Source of the DNA: Astragalus membranaceus
Lineage: Eukaryota; Streptophyta; Magnoliopsida; Fabales; Fabaceae
Assembly: GCA_039519185.1 (NCBI GenBank)
Contig: CM076846.1
Span: forward strand, 74,194,818-74,258,817
Reading direction: 5' to 3'
Length of the DNA: 64,000 bases
Part shown: positions 1 through 11,291 of the stretch, piece by piece
Layout: every line of letters starts with the position of its first letter
How positions within the stretch are numbered: the stretch's first letter is position 1
Notes under the pieces: model-generated
Databases searched by the model: none
Told to the model about the DNA's origin: nothing
The model's input: the letters and a program-made list of their open reading frames with translations, nothing else
Made by a program: the position numbers and the translations under genes

Positions 1-663
1 TACAATACTAACTCCTTTAAAGCTAATAATCGATTACACACCTCTTTCCTTCAAGCATATAATCGATTAACCCATTTCCATAAACAACTCAACATCATAT
101 TTTTTCTAAAGCCTATAAATAGAGGCCTCACTTTTCACTCTCAACACAACTCATTCTTGCATCTGAAACTCTATCATTCTTCTCATCACTCTCACTCTTC
201 TTACACTTGCTAAAATCTTTATTTGAGAGCTTTATATTCCATATAGTTTGAGTTGTATTACTTGTGCTTCAATTTGTTTTATCTACACTATTCAGTGTAT
301 CATCATTTTCCTTTTCATTTCTTATTTTTGGGTGTGATCCCAAGGTATTCAAGAGAGCTGATATCTCTTGGATTTTAAGCTCTTTTACATAGGGAGGCGA
401 TATCCCGGTTTTGTGTAAAGATGTCTTAGTTTTGGGTGTGATCCCAAGGTATTCAAGAGAGGTGATATCTCTTGGTTTTAAAGTTCTTTTACATAGGGAG
501 GTGATATCCCGGTGTTGTGTGTAGAGGTCTTTGGTTGTAAAGGTTTCTAGCTGAACCTGTTTTAAAAGCTAGTGATTGATTAAAATCCCTTGGAGTTTTC
601 CTTGGGGACTGGACGTAGGTCACTGGGAGGTGACCGAACCAGGATAAATCTCTGCGTGTCTTC
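1..663 (+). repeat. Element A 5' LTR, left part
   Basis: Nearly identical to 44923-45590 of the 3' LTR. It contains the last AATCGATT motifs of the phased array, a TATA box at 114-121, and two tandem copies (about 330-432 and 433-530) of a 100-base unit that includes the short inverted repeat AAGAGA/TCTCTT. It ends at the insertion of element B after the target site TCTTC (659-663) and resumes at 35210. Confidence 0.9.
114..121 (+). promoter_or_regulatory. TATA box of element A 5' LTR
   Basis: TATAAATA within GCCTATAAATAGAGGC, repeated at 45036-45043 in the 3' LTR and, with one nearby change, at 7084-7091 in element B. It lies about 46-50 bases after the last AATCGATT motif in each case, as expected for the core promoter in the U3 part of an LTR. 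Confidence 0.7.
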
Positions 664-1413
664 TGTAGATATCTTGTGTTGCAGGCAAAGTTTTGATGAT
701 GAAGTGGTTAAGAGGTTTTGATGATGAAAAAGACAAAAGCTAAATCTGATAATAATAAAAAGGCCAAAGCCAAAGTTGATGGCCAAAGGTGATGAAAGTG
801 ACAAAGTATCCAAAGTCACAATCCAAGACAATCAAGCTCAAGAATTGAAGTTTCAAGAAATAAGGGCAGTCCTTAAGAATAAGGGTAGTCCCTAGGGTTT
901 GGGTGTGTCTTAGGAAAAAGTGTAAGCTCTTATGAAGGTCAGCTCATCTCTCAAAGTCCCATGTTTTTCAAAATGCGTGCATGCACACGTAAACATAAAA
1001 AGGTTTTTGAGAAAACCACAAAATCGATTCACATCATTTTTAACTAATCATCAAAAACGATTTTCAACTCAAGAAAGAAAAGAATAGATTCCTATTAATT
1101 TTACTAAGTATATAATCGATTCATAAACTCTTTTTCAAAACAAAGAATCAATTCATATTGTTTTCATTAAGCCTATAATCGATTTGCACCTATTTACAGA
1201 AAGCAAGGAATCGATTATAACTTTAGAATGATTCAGGCACATAATCGATTCTTGCTATTCCCTATGGAGTACATAGTCGATTCTTATGTGTAAGGAAGCA
1301 CATAATCGATTTCCTCTTTCTTTTAAGGAAGCAACAAATCGATTCCCTCATGTTTTTAATAAGCACATAATCGATTTGCACATCCCTTGTTTTAAGCACA
1401 CAATCGATTTGCA
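664..1413 (+). repeat. Element B 5' LTR, truncated at its 3' half
   Basis: Matches 2316-3050 of the 3' LTR with small differences. The match stops near 1413, where inverted gag sequence begins. The TATA-box part and the LTR 3' end are missing. Confidence 0.8.
1022..1409. promoter_or_regulatory. Phased AATCGATT array, element B 5' LTR
   Basis: Thirteen motif positions, exact or with one change: 1022, 1055, 1083, 1114, 1146, 1177, 1209, 1243, 1275, 1304, 1337, 1369 and 1402. The mean spacing is 31.7 bases. The intervening sequences are largely different from one another, so the spacing is not simply a recent tandem duplication. Confidence 0.8.
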
Positions 1414-1985
1414 TGAGCTTTGTAATATCTCCAGTCATGTGCTTTGAGTCTTTGCTGTCAAGGTATCAATCTGCCCCCATACCCTGAAGCATACCTGCAA
1501 TGAGATCAAGTTGCAAATTTTGGTACCCAAATTTCGTTGGGTCCTTGTGGGTTAGTACTTGGTATAGTCCCTTTGGGAACCCATACCTTTTTTCACATTT
1601 TGTCTACCTCTTTCCATGCAAACCGATGCACTATGTCCAAGTTTACCACAATAATAACATTTAATATAAGGTCTATTGGAAAATTTTGGTTTATAAGGCA
1701 CATGCCTTTCTACGAGATTATGATGCAAATTTTGGAAATCTATGATGCACATTTTGTAAGTTAGACAATTTTCCAACGGTCCATTCTAGATCATGAATTT
1801 TCTTTTCAAGTTCAACACATTTATCGCAAAAATAATTTTCTTTGAAACATGCAAGACTATCATTTTCCTTTCTAAGTTCTAGTTTTTCCTTAGTTAAAGC
1901 AATAACATCATTTTGAAGATGAGTGATGACTTTCTTGGATTTATCTAAATATTCTCTTCATGGTTTCAAAATATGATTTTCTTTT
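1414..1985 (-). pseudogene. Inverted copia gag / protease-region fragment
   Basis: On the minus strand this piece reads the end of a copia gag followed by the start of the next domain. Residues around 1552-1776 contain a CCHC knuckle (CYYCGKLGHSASVC). Further downstream, near 1420-1475, the minus strand reads YLDS..SKHMTGD, the conserved start of the copia protease/pre-integrase region. The preceding Trp codon has become TGA. It is opposite in orientation to element B, so it is either an internal inversion or a piece of another copy. It cannot make a functional protein. Confidence 0.7.
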
Positions 1986-2315
1986 GGTTTTGATGATCAC
2001 TTATAAATCTGCAATGGTTCTTCAAATAGCTGTGTCATTCCACTCGCAAACTTTATCATATGTCAACCCTTTTGATCATGACAAAAAGGGGGAGAAATAT
2101 AGCATTGCATTAAGCATATAGATAGAATAAGCATATCATATTAAAACATATAGGGGAGAAATATTGTCACTTTGCATATAGTAAATGAAACAGGGGGAGA
2201 ATCAAGTAAGGGGGAGCATCATGATAGGGGGAGTATCATATATATGCTTATCTGCTTCAACTAACATCCCACCTTGAGACGAGCAAAGTTTTGTCATCAT
2301 CGAAAATGGGGAGAA
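1986..2315 (+). other. Element B 3' internal end with multiple purine tracts
   Basis: Plus-strand non-coding sequence with several AAAGGGGGAG-like tracts (about 2090, 2190, 2210, 2225 and 2305) just before the 3' LTR. Element A has a similar series at 44180-44370. One tract serves as the polypurine tract for plus-strand priming; several tracts in a row are a feature I associate with Sireviruses. Confidence 0.6.
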
Positions 2316-3191
2316 TGTAGATATCTTGTATTGTAGGCTAAGTTTTGATGATGAAGTGGTTAAGAGGTTTTGATGGTGAAAAAGACAAAAGTTAAAGTTG
2401 ATAATAATAAAAAGGCCAAAGCCAAAGTTGATGGCCAAAGGTGATGAAAGTGACAAAGTATCCAAAGTCACAATCCAAGACAATCAAGCTCAAGAATTGA
2501 AGTTTCAAGAAATAAGGGCAGTCCTTAAGAATAAGGGTAGTCCCTAGGGTTTGGGTGTGTCTTAGGAAAAAGTGTAAGCTCTTACGAAGGTCAGCTCATC
2601 TCTAAAAGTCCCATGTTTTTCAAAATGCATGCATGCACACGTAAACATAAAAAGGTTTTTGACAAAACAACAAAATCGATTCACATCATTTTTAACTAAT
2701 CATCAAAATCGATTTTCAACTCAAAAGAAAGTAAAGAATCGATTCCTATTATTTTTACTAAGTATATAATCGATTTGCACAAAGAATCAATTCATATTGT
2801 TTTCATTAAGCCTATAATCGATTTGCACCTATTTACACAAAGCAAGGAATCGATTATCACTTTAGAATGATTCAGGCACATAATCGATTCTTGCTATTCC
2901 CTATGGAGAACATAATCGATTCTTATGTGTAAGGAAGCACATAATCGATTTCCTCTTTCTTTTAAGGAAGCAACAAATCGATTCCCTCATGTTTTAAATA
3001 AGCACAGAATCGATTTGCACATCCCTTGTTTTAAGCACACAATCGATTTGCATCTTTCTCTTAACAAGCAAAGAATCGATTCACACTATCCTTCATTTAT
3101 AACAAAATCGATTCTTTACCTGTTTTAATGCCATGAATCGATTTCCATCTTACGTCAAACAAGCACATAATCGATTTCTCATCCTAGATCT
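2316..3191 (+). repeat. Element B 3' LTR, first part with AATCGATT array
   Basis: Begins TGTAGATATC directly after the purine-rich internal end. The AATCGATT array runs from 2674 to about 3175. One spacing (2768 to 2785) is short compared with the 5' LTR because about 16 bases are lost. The LTR is interrupted at 3192 by LTR D and continues after about 6985. Confidence 0.8.
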
Positions 3192-3519
3192 TGTAACACC
3201 CCTTTTCTACCCGATAATTGTTTAATAAAATCAGAGTTTCAAAAATTTATTTCATATTTCGAAAAGAGATGTCACACATTCATCGTTAAATAAAACGTCT
3301 CATACGATATAAATAACTTTGTCAAAATACATCACCACTTAACGACTACACCAACGGTTCACAATTTTTCCAGAAAAATGGACTACTTTGCCTCAAATTA
3401 GAATATTCAGCTAGGCCTCTGAATAAGCTTTCCAAAACATTTTGAAACGTCAAAATCGGACTTCCGAGTCAAAAGATATGTCAAAAACAAAACCGGGGAA
3501 AAATTGAGGAACATCCTGA

Positions 3520-3900
3520 AAATGGCGCCCAGGCACTGGGCGCCTTGGAGCAACACGCAAAATCTGGCCAACACACAGAAAACTGGCGCCCTTGGCGCCC
3601 AGACAACTCAGGAACACGGAACAGGAATGCAACACAACGTTGAACACACTCCAGACACGACGCCCATGCATAGGGCGCCTAGCAGGGAACAACCACACAG
3701 AAAACTGGCGCCCAGAAGCAGGGCGCCCAGCAACAGGCAACACACTGAATCTGGCGCCCAGGAGTAGGGCGCCTAGCAACACTACAGGAGATGGCTCCCT
3801 TGGCGCCCAGACCACCTGAAACACAGCAAAAACGCAACATGGCACAGGAATTGGCACCCTTAGCGCCCAGACAGCCTACAGCACAACAGAAAACGCAACA
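3520..3900. repeat. GGCGCC-rich island in LTR D
   Basis: Many copies of GGCGCC in CTGGCGCCC/GGGCGCC contexts, continuing after the K insertion at 6130-6310. This is the GC-rich island found in the same LTR position in F, G and H. Apparent ORFs here are a by-product of its composition. Confidence 0.75.
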
Positions 3901-4550
3901 TGGCACAGGGAACACGCACCAGATGTAACACCCCTTTTCTACCCTTATATTACGCGTCATTTATCAGAGTAATCCCTTTCAAAAATATTATTTTCATTGA
4001 TAGAAAAGAAATGCTACAACTTCATTAAAAACAAACTCATCAATTGCACTCTTCAAGTTTTGCGCAACAAAACATCCTTCATGGAAAAATCAAATCCTCA
4101 AGATTCACATCACAGCGGAATAAACAACACCTCACCAATAACTCTCAAACACGTCTCAATATATCAACAAAATCATTATTCAACTAGTTAAACAATTTAT
4201 TAAATTTCACCCACGCCCCCTAGGTGTTACAGTATCAGAGAGCGACACAAAATACATCCCAAGAGCTAATAAGGAAGGCAGCAGGTCCCTCACTCGCTAT
4301 TACCTGCAGCGTTGCCACAATAGAGCAACATTCCAAGCAGAAGGGGTGAGAATTTTAACAAAACATAATCAAGCACAAGATAGAGTAATGAAGACGAACA
4401 ATCATACAACATCATTATTAACATCACACTATCATCACCAAACACCAACTCAAAACATTGTTTGCCGACCAGTCGCAATCATGATTATGCACGTAAATGC
4501 AACCCACACCTGGGTATATGCATGATGGTACCATATTCATCACAAATAAG

Positions 4551-4618
4551 AGGCCGAAGCCTATTCTTCGCAGGAGGCCGAAGCCTATTCTTCGCAGGAG
4601 GCCGAAGCCTATTCTTCA
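4551..4618. repeat. Three tandem copies of about 23 bases in K
   Basis: The unit AGGCCGAAGCCTATTCTTCG is repeated three times with almost no change. Each copy contains the small inverted repeat AGGC/GCCT. Confidence 0.85.
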
Positions 4619-4859
4619 CGATATGCACATGCCATGAGAGTCTATATACGCATGTGCAATTCATCAAACACTCACCTGGAGTACTCATCATCATCATCAT
4701 CATCAAACACTCATAGAGTGTATTCGTCACAATTCATCCCAATCACATTACATCATTATTAAAGCCATACTCATAGAGTATATTCTTCACAATTCATCAT
4801 AAATCATATTACATCATTATCATACATATCATTTTTGAAATTTGGGTAGCCACACATTT

Positions 4860-5190
4860 GGAGTTTAGAAAAACATCCCGTTTTAATTTAGTAAACACCA
4901 CATCTTATTTGAAAGGACATCACATTTTAAATTCGATAAACACCACATTTATTAAGCTTGGGAAACACTATATTTGAATTGAGAAAACGTCACACTTTTG
5001 CTAGTAGAAACGTCACCATTCTATGGAGGAATATTACTTTTGAATTTAAAGAAAACACCGCATTTTTAATTGGTAAAAACTTCACATTTTGTGGAGAAAC
5101 ATCACATCTATATTGGAGAAAAACTTCACATTTAAAAATGAAAAAATCATATTTTTATTGGGAAAATGTCACATTTTTAATTGTTGAAAA
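4860..5190. repeat. Degenerate TCACATTT repeats in K
   Basis: Recurring ATCACATTT/GTCACATTTTTAATTG units at about 25-35-base spacing, too diverged for a clean unit. No coding signal is seen. Confidence 0.5.
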
Positions 5191-6985
5191 CGGTGTGAAA
5201 ACAACAGGAAAAACAGTGGAAAAACAGTGAACAACAGTGGGAAACAATGACTCGCGCTTGGGGCGCGAGTGGGGCGCGAGCGGGGCGCGAAACAACAGCA
5301 ACAACAGGCCCAGCGCAGCACGCCTTGCGCCTGGGGCGCGACCCGAGCGCGAGTGAGGCGCAGCTGGTCAGAAACAGCTCGCTTACAGGAATGTTCAGAT
5401 TTTCAAAATTTTCATCCAGACATCATCCAATTCATCAAAACACAATTTCATCACACATTGTTCATCGCCCAATTCAACGCAATTTCACCAAGACATCATC
5501 AAATTCATCAAATAGTTTCTCAAAACGTTCATCAAAGCAAAGATCGAAATTCTCCGAAGGGAAACGTCAACAACTCATCAAACAAAACCTCAACATTTCA
5601 ATTACACTACTACACCCAAAAATCCCACAAAACCCCAATCACATACTCGATTTTTGTTGAATTAAAACGCTCACCCTTACCTCGAATATGAATGATTTGA
5701 AGAAGACGAGTGGAGGCACGAACAAAATCACAGCAACACAACGATCAGCTCGTGATCCTTCTTCCTCCGAAACCGTAGCCACGCCCACTAGCGAAACTCG
5801 AGAAAAATTCCCTTCCTTCCTCTTCTCCTCAGCGCCGTACGATGCTCTCTCTCTTCTCACTCTCTCCAATTTCGTTTTCTTTCTCTGATGCAAGGAATGA
5901 GGCGCAAAACCCTAACCCCCTTAGCTTCAAGAGCCTCAGGAGTGCCTAAGCTATTGGGCGTTGGCTTCCTGGGCCATTCTTCACCACCTCTGAGTTGCCA
6001 ACATCACCACCAATACTCGTTCCACTTCCTGAACAACGTCCATCATTTTAATTAATTTAATCACGTCTCCAATAAAATTAATAATTCAATTAAATAATGT
6101 AACTAAATTATTTTCGGGGTGTTACACCAGACACGGCGCCCAGCAGCAGGGCGCCAAAAACTGCAACACACGCAAGGAACACAAAAACAGCAACTCTGGC
6201 GCCCATGGCGCCCAGGACTCAGAACACAGCAGCAACAACATCCTGGCACACGGCGCCCAGCAGCAGGGCGCCAAAATCAGCATCTAGGACAATGGCGCCC
6301 ATGGCGCCCTAGGGTTCAATAATTTTGTTAATTCACCAATTCACATCACCAATCCTTAATCACCAATGTCAATCACCATAATTTGTGAATCACAACACCA
6401 AACAAACATTTTATCGAACACCTAACATGCAACTAGGACTAACAACAACGAATCACCAATTTCTTTGAGTCACAACAATCACCAAATCAAGCCAACATTC
6501 CAATTAACATAATCATGATATAATTATCATCAATTCAACATCAAAATTGAATCCTAGGCATCATACGACCTATTCCCACATAACCCCATCATGAAACCCT
6601 ATTATAAGGAAGAACCCCACCCTTACCTTAGCCTTAGAAGACCACAAATCCTAGCTTCTTCTCTCTCCTCTTGAGCGCCACTTCTCTCTCTCTTTTCCTC
6701 TTGGTTCACGCTTTCTTTCTTTCTTTTCCCCTTATGCTAGCGCCTTCCATTCTCCTCTCTCTCTCTATTCGAATTTTTCTTTTCTTACTCAAATGCGCAT
6801 AACCCTAATTAATCCCCTTTTATAGTTAGTGAATTCTCGTGGGCTTTTTTTCTTTTGGGATAAGCGACTTAAACATGGGCCTTGTCCATGACACTTCTAA
6901 TTTCACTTCTACTAATCCTAACCATAGGTCCATATACTCTATTATTATTTATTTTATTATTTCTATCAACTAAATTTCCAAACAA

Positions 6986-7624
6986 TTAAGCATGAAATCG
7001 ATTTTCACTTCTAGTCCATTCAGGTAAACCATCGATTCTCACATTTCCAAAATGGTTTCAACGGTAATATTTTTCTCATAGCCTATAAATAGAGGCTTCA
7101 TTCTTCACAGTTCATGACAACCCATTTTCACGATTCAAAGCATATTTTAGAAAAACTCTTCACACTTTCATTTTTGCTCTTCTCGTACCGTTGGTCCGTC
7201 AGAGCTGATCTCTCGCAAGAGTTAGTCGGGGTTGGAAACTTCAAGTTGTTGGATCTGCCTATATAGAGGTAGTTTGGTCTTTAAATTTGTAATTGTTTAT
7301 TTGTTGTATTTTGTACTAGGGAGTGGGGTATCTCTCTAGGGTAGTTGTTTGTACTAGGAAGTGGGGTATCTTTCTGGGGCAGCTGGTTGTAACAGGGGTG
7401 GGGTATCTCTTGTTATTGTTGTAATAGATTTGAGGGCTCTCCATAGGTGGGGTATCCTAGGAAGAGAGTGCCTGAGTCTGTAAAGGTTTCCAAGGCACCC
7501 GTAAGCCTTGTTGTGTTAGTGGAAAATCTCACAAGGGTGTGAGGACAGGACGTAGGTCACTGGGAGGTGACCGAACCAGTATAAATCTGCTGTGTTCTTT
7601 ATTGCTTTATTTTCCAATTCCTTC
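6986..7624 (+). repeat. Element B 3' LTR, second part with TATA box
   Basis: Continues the B LTR after D. It holds two more ATCGATT sites (about 6998 and 7031), the TATA box TATAAATA at 7084-7091, and a leader with repeated GTGGGGTATCTCT units (7316-7460) comparable to the leader duplication of A. It also shares GACGTAGGTCACTGGGAGG with the A LTR. It ends at the target site CCTTC (7620-7624) of element H and finishes at 35090-35209. Confidence 0.8.
7084..7091 (+). promoter_or_regulatory. TATA box of element B 3' LTR
   Basis: TATAAATA in GCCTATAAATAGAGGC, 46 bases after the last ATCGATT site (7031-7037). Confidence 0.7.
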
Positions 7625-9244
7625 TGTAACACCCTAAATATTTAATTAATTTATTTTAATAAGTGTTTAGGAATTTAAATTAATTTGTTGGGTATGAGTT
7701 AATTAATTAAAATTTTATTAAGTTGTGGTGGTATTAGGAAAATGAGGCGTCACTTGGATGAGCTGGGCTTAAGTGAAAAGCCCAAGCCCATGATCCAAGT
7801 GACATGCGAATAGCTAGTGAGGCTAGGGTTTGGTGCCTCATTTGCAAAAATTGAAAGAAAGAGCATAGAGAGAAGAGAGAAAGCGCCGTAGAGAGGAAAG
7901 GAGAGAAGAGAAGGCCGCGAGCAAGGAGGAGGAAGGGGCGTGATCTTGTTGCCGTGATTCCGTTCGTGACCGTCTCTAGGGCTTCTAATCTTCAAATTCG
8001 AGGTAAGGGGATGTCCTATCAATTTCTATAATAGGTCCTATGATAGGTTTTAGGTAGTGATGGCCTAAATTGAACTACGATCATGAGTATGTTTGCGATT
8101 TCATGTTCTTGTTGTTGATATATGTGTGATTTCGTGTTCTAGTTGTTGATGTATGCGTGAGTCCATGTTTGTGTTTGGGATATTATTGAATTTGATGTTT
8201 GATAGATGGTTTTTGATGATTGAATATGCGCTCATTAGTTGTGGCAAATTGGTGTTATGGTTGGTCATGTGAAAATTTGAAGAAAATAATGTTGGTGCTG
8301 AAATTGTGTTGAATTTTGTTGCTGGAAGTGTCCTGGGCGCCAGGCGCCCTGTGCTGGGCGCCAAGGGCGCCAGTGAGTGTGTGGAGCGCTAGGCGCTGGG
8401 CGCCCGTGTGCGTGTGTGCGTGTTGCGCCAAGGCGCTGGGCGCTGGGCGCCCGTGTGTTGCGTGTTACGTGTTGCGCTAAGGCGCTGGGCGCTGGGCGCC
8501 GTGTGGGTGTGTTGCGTTTTGCTGGGCGCTGGGCGCCAGGTGCCTGGGCGCTGGGCGCCCAGGGCGCCAGTTTTTCAGGATGTTCCCAAAATGTTTTCAA
8601 AACTGTTTTCGCTATATCTTTTGACTCGGACATCCGTTTTGAACGTTTCAAAAAGTGTAGGGAAGCTTTTTAAGTTGCCTATCTGTGTGTCCCATTTTTT
8701 AAAAATAAAAACTTATTATTTCTGAAGGTTGCTGGGGCGCCCAAGTGGCTGTCCCCTGGGGTCGTTGCTGTGATATTGAAAAATCGTTTTGGTGTCTTTA
8801 AAAATCCTCTTTTGCGTATGACCAGTGGCTTTAGCGTTTTAGTGTCAAAAGTGATGATTTTGACGATGATGCCCTCAGTGGCTAGTTAAATGACCGTTTT
8901 GCCCATAGTGGCCAAGATTGTTGATAATGATGTCTAAATGACGATGATGCCCTCAGTGGCTAGTTAAATGACGTTTTTGCCCTCAGTGGCTATTGTTCGA
9001 ATTGATGATGTTGTGACGAAGTGACGATGAAACCCAGTGACGTTTGAGGCCCGAAAGGCTAAGTGATGTTGTTGTGAGTAATTGTGAATTGACAGGTGCT
9101 GTGCCTCTTATGGGCAAATTGGTAAGTGATGGGTCACATAGTTGACCGTGATTGTGTGATTTGTGCGTGGTGCATGTTATAGTGTCTCATGCATCCCATA
9201 GGCATAAACGCAGTGACGTTTTGAGGCCCAAAAGGCTAAGTGAC
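7625..9244 (+). repeat. Element H 5' LTR, first part
   Basis: Matches 32702-34460. It contains the GGCGCC island (8336-8580), the shared GGAAAGCT module (8613-8670) and tandem GATGATGCCCTCAGTGGCTA units (8860-9010). It is interrupted after GTGAC (9240-9244) by element I. Confidence 0.9.
8336..8580. repeat. GGCGCC/GCGCTGG island, H 5' LTR
   Basis: GC-rich run of GGGCGCC and GGCGCTG units in an otherwise AT-rich LTR. The counterpart at 33410-33640 has a different number of units, which shows slippage. Confidence 0.8.
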
Positions 9245-11235
9245 TGTCGCACCCCGAAAAATCCCGCTTTGGGTTTCTCGATGTACAACGTGGAAAAATT
9301 TTGGAGCCGCCACCAATATTTTAATTTTGAGACCAAAACATTGAAAAAAGGTCTTTTGGACAAGGCGGATGGTCTTTTGAAAACTAGAGATATAGGTTCG
9401 GGGGTCGATTACGTGCGAGGAAGGTGTTAGTACCGCGCACGTCTTTTCTACCGAAAGGGAACCTCTAATTAAATGTGTGGTTTTAACGTTTGATTTGAAA
9501 AATACCTAGATTTGCCTATTTATTTCTTGTTTGAAGATGAATGGGAAAACTTAACAAAAATTTTATTTTTGGTGAAAGAGGGGGGAAAAAGGTTTTTTAG
9601 AAAAAAGTGCTTGACGGGACATGGCCCGCTCCTACGTATCTCCCGGTGCGATGGAGAATTCAAAGCTACGTAGTTCTTGGTTCTTTTTGAAAAGTTTTTG
9701 TTTTTTTATCCTTTTTTAGTGAGTTTTTGAAATAGGACGAGCATTAGCAAATGATTAAACTAGCAGAGGCTATGATGAATCACTGCTAAATGCTCAAAAA
9801 GAGTTGTACCGCTAGTCAAACGAACAAAGGTTCTGATGGACTATTGATGACAACTTGTTTTTATTATCTTCTTGAAAGTGATTTTCGAAAAAGATTAATT
9901 TGCACAATGATCAAACTAACAAAGGTTATGATGGATCATCGTTTATCATTCTTATGAGAAAAAGACATTGCCACTAATAGCCAAACGAACAAAGGCTCTG
10001 ATGAGCTATTAGCAACAATGGGTTTGAAAATGATTTTGTTTGTTTTATGAAAATGATTGGTTTAGGGGGATGAAAAGAATTTTTATTTGTTGCGCTTGAC
10101 GAGAGCGTGGCTCGCTCCTACGTATCCCAAACGGGAATCAAAGCGACGTAGTTCTGATAAAATGTTTTTGAAAGGGTTTGAAAGATTTTTGGAAAAAAGG
10201 GTGAAGGCACTATCAATGATTGATTACAAAAGTTCGAGCACATTCAATAATCACGAAATCATGCATATGTTGAATATTTAATCAAGACTAAACATGCCAA
10301 CATGATCAAGAGACCCACCTATCAGGGATGCAAGGTAAAAGTTCTTAAAGCAAGTGTGCGTGTAGGAGGGAGTGTATTTACCCTAATGACTCTATGCTAC
10401 AACAGGCATGTAGACTTACGTCTTCATTAGGAGGTCATACACATGGATGGAATGGCACATTGAATCAAGACATTTAAAATGCATCCGATAACAAGCAAGC
10501 AATTGATCATAGGCGTAGAATGATCTTAATTAAACAAAGGAACATATGAACATGCGAAAAGGGGAAATTGCATCAAGGCTAAGGTAAGCCTATCCTTTGC
10601 ATTCATGAATATGTGCCCGAAGGTTAGTAACACAATCAAAGAGGAGGGAGCATCAAGGTTTTGGGAAACCCATCCTTTGCAATACCCCATGGACCTTAAA
10701 CCACAAACCTAACTATCTTTTATTCATTAGGAAGTTAAAAGGGGGAGGTTGAATCATCTGGGACCATCTTCACCACTTAGACAATGATGCACTAGGCATA
10801 AGTGGGAATCATGTGGTTCATCATCAACAATGACACTATAGCTAAATTAAATCACATGGGGCAAATGGATCACAATGATTAAATAGTAACAAATATAAAA
10901 ACAGAAATACCTCTGATGAAGGCAGATACTACGACTTGAAGAACGCAATTCCAACTAACTCTTGCGGAAGATCAGCTCAGACGGACCAACGGAACGAATA
11001 GAGCGAAAACATAAAGCGTAGAACTGGAAAATGAGATTTGCGAGAGTTGTCTTCTCAGATCTCGCGAAATGTCTTTGGAGCAATTCCTCTCTGATCTTGT
11101 GAGATATGTCTGTGTCTTTTCTGATTTCGTAAAAAATCTCCTCTCTGTGAGATCTGTGTGTGTGAAAAATTTGTGAAAAATGTGTGTGTTCTCTGATTTC
11201 GTGAAATCCTCCCCCAAATGTGATTTGAGGCTGCC

Positions 11236-11243
11236 TATTTATA
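11236..11243 (-). promoter_or_regulatory. TATA box of element I left LTR
   Basis: On the minus strand TATAAATA inside CCTATAAATAGGC, the same core as in the copia LTRs A and B. The partner is at 21801-21808. The nearest AATCGATT (11292) is 49 bases upstream in the minus-strand sense. Confidence 0.7.
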
Positions 11244-11291
11244 GGCTTAGGAAAGCGTAGAATTTTTTTAAAAACATTTATTGCAAGGATG

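Larger units (their letters stand above)
3924..6126 (-). repeat. Solo LTR K, minus strand, inserted in D
   Basis: TGTAACACCCC to GGGGTGTTACA, 2203 bases, flanked by CCAGA at 3919-3923 and 6127-6131. No internal region is present, so it is a solo LTR left by LTR-LTR recombination. On the minus strand it resembles the H/F LTR family only in the hairpin region (4260-4340); elsewhere it is divergent, so it is a distinct Tekay-type family. It carries three copies of a unit of about 23 bases at 4551-4618, an imperfect repeat at 4860-5190, and a GC-rich GGGCGCGA island at 5250-5350. Confidence 0.85.
3192..6985 (-). repeat. LTR D: truncated Tekay-type LTR, minus strand
   Basis: Begins on the plus strand with TGTAACACCCC and is the reverse complement of the LTR family seen at 48748-59083 (F). 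Shared parts include the GGCGCC-rich island, the GGAAAGCTTATTC module (3412-3480) and the segment near 6560-6630 that matches 49165-49235 of F. The other LTR end is missing: no TGTTACA is found near 6985, so the right boundary is approximate. It is interrupted by K. No internal region is present. I see no target duplication. Confidence 0.7.

Noticed and set aside
4686..4704. CATCAT run as a functional site
   Set aside because: Short trinucleotide microsatellite with nothing to support function.
3192..6985. D as a complete solo LTR
   Set aside because: Only one LTR end is present and there is no target duplication; it is recorded as truncated with an approximate right border.
8377..8725. Ala/Arg/Gly-rich ORFs over GGCGCC islands (also near 3504-3857, 33393-33710, 49490-49919 and 55805-56462)
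   Set aside because: Open frames follow from the GC-rich composition. They differ between paired LTRs and have no conserved domain.
10087..10281. 64-codon ORF, identical at 20652-20846
   Set aside because: The two copies are identical only because they lie in paired LTRs of element I; no domain and no conservation beyond the pair.
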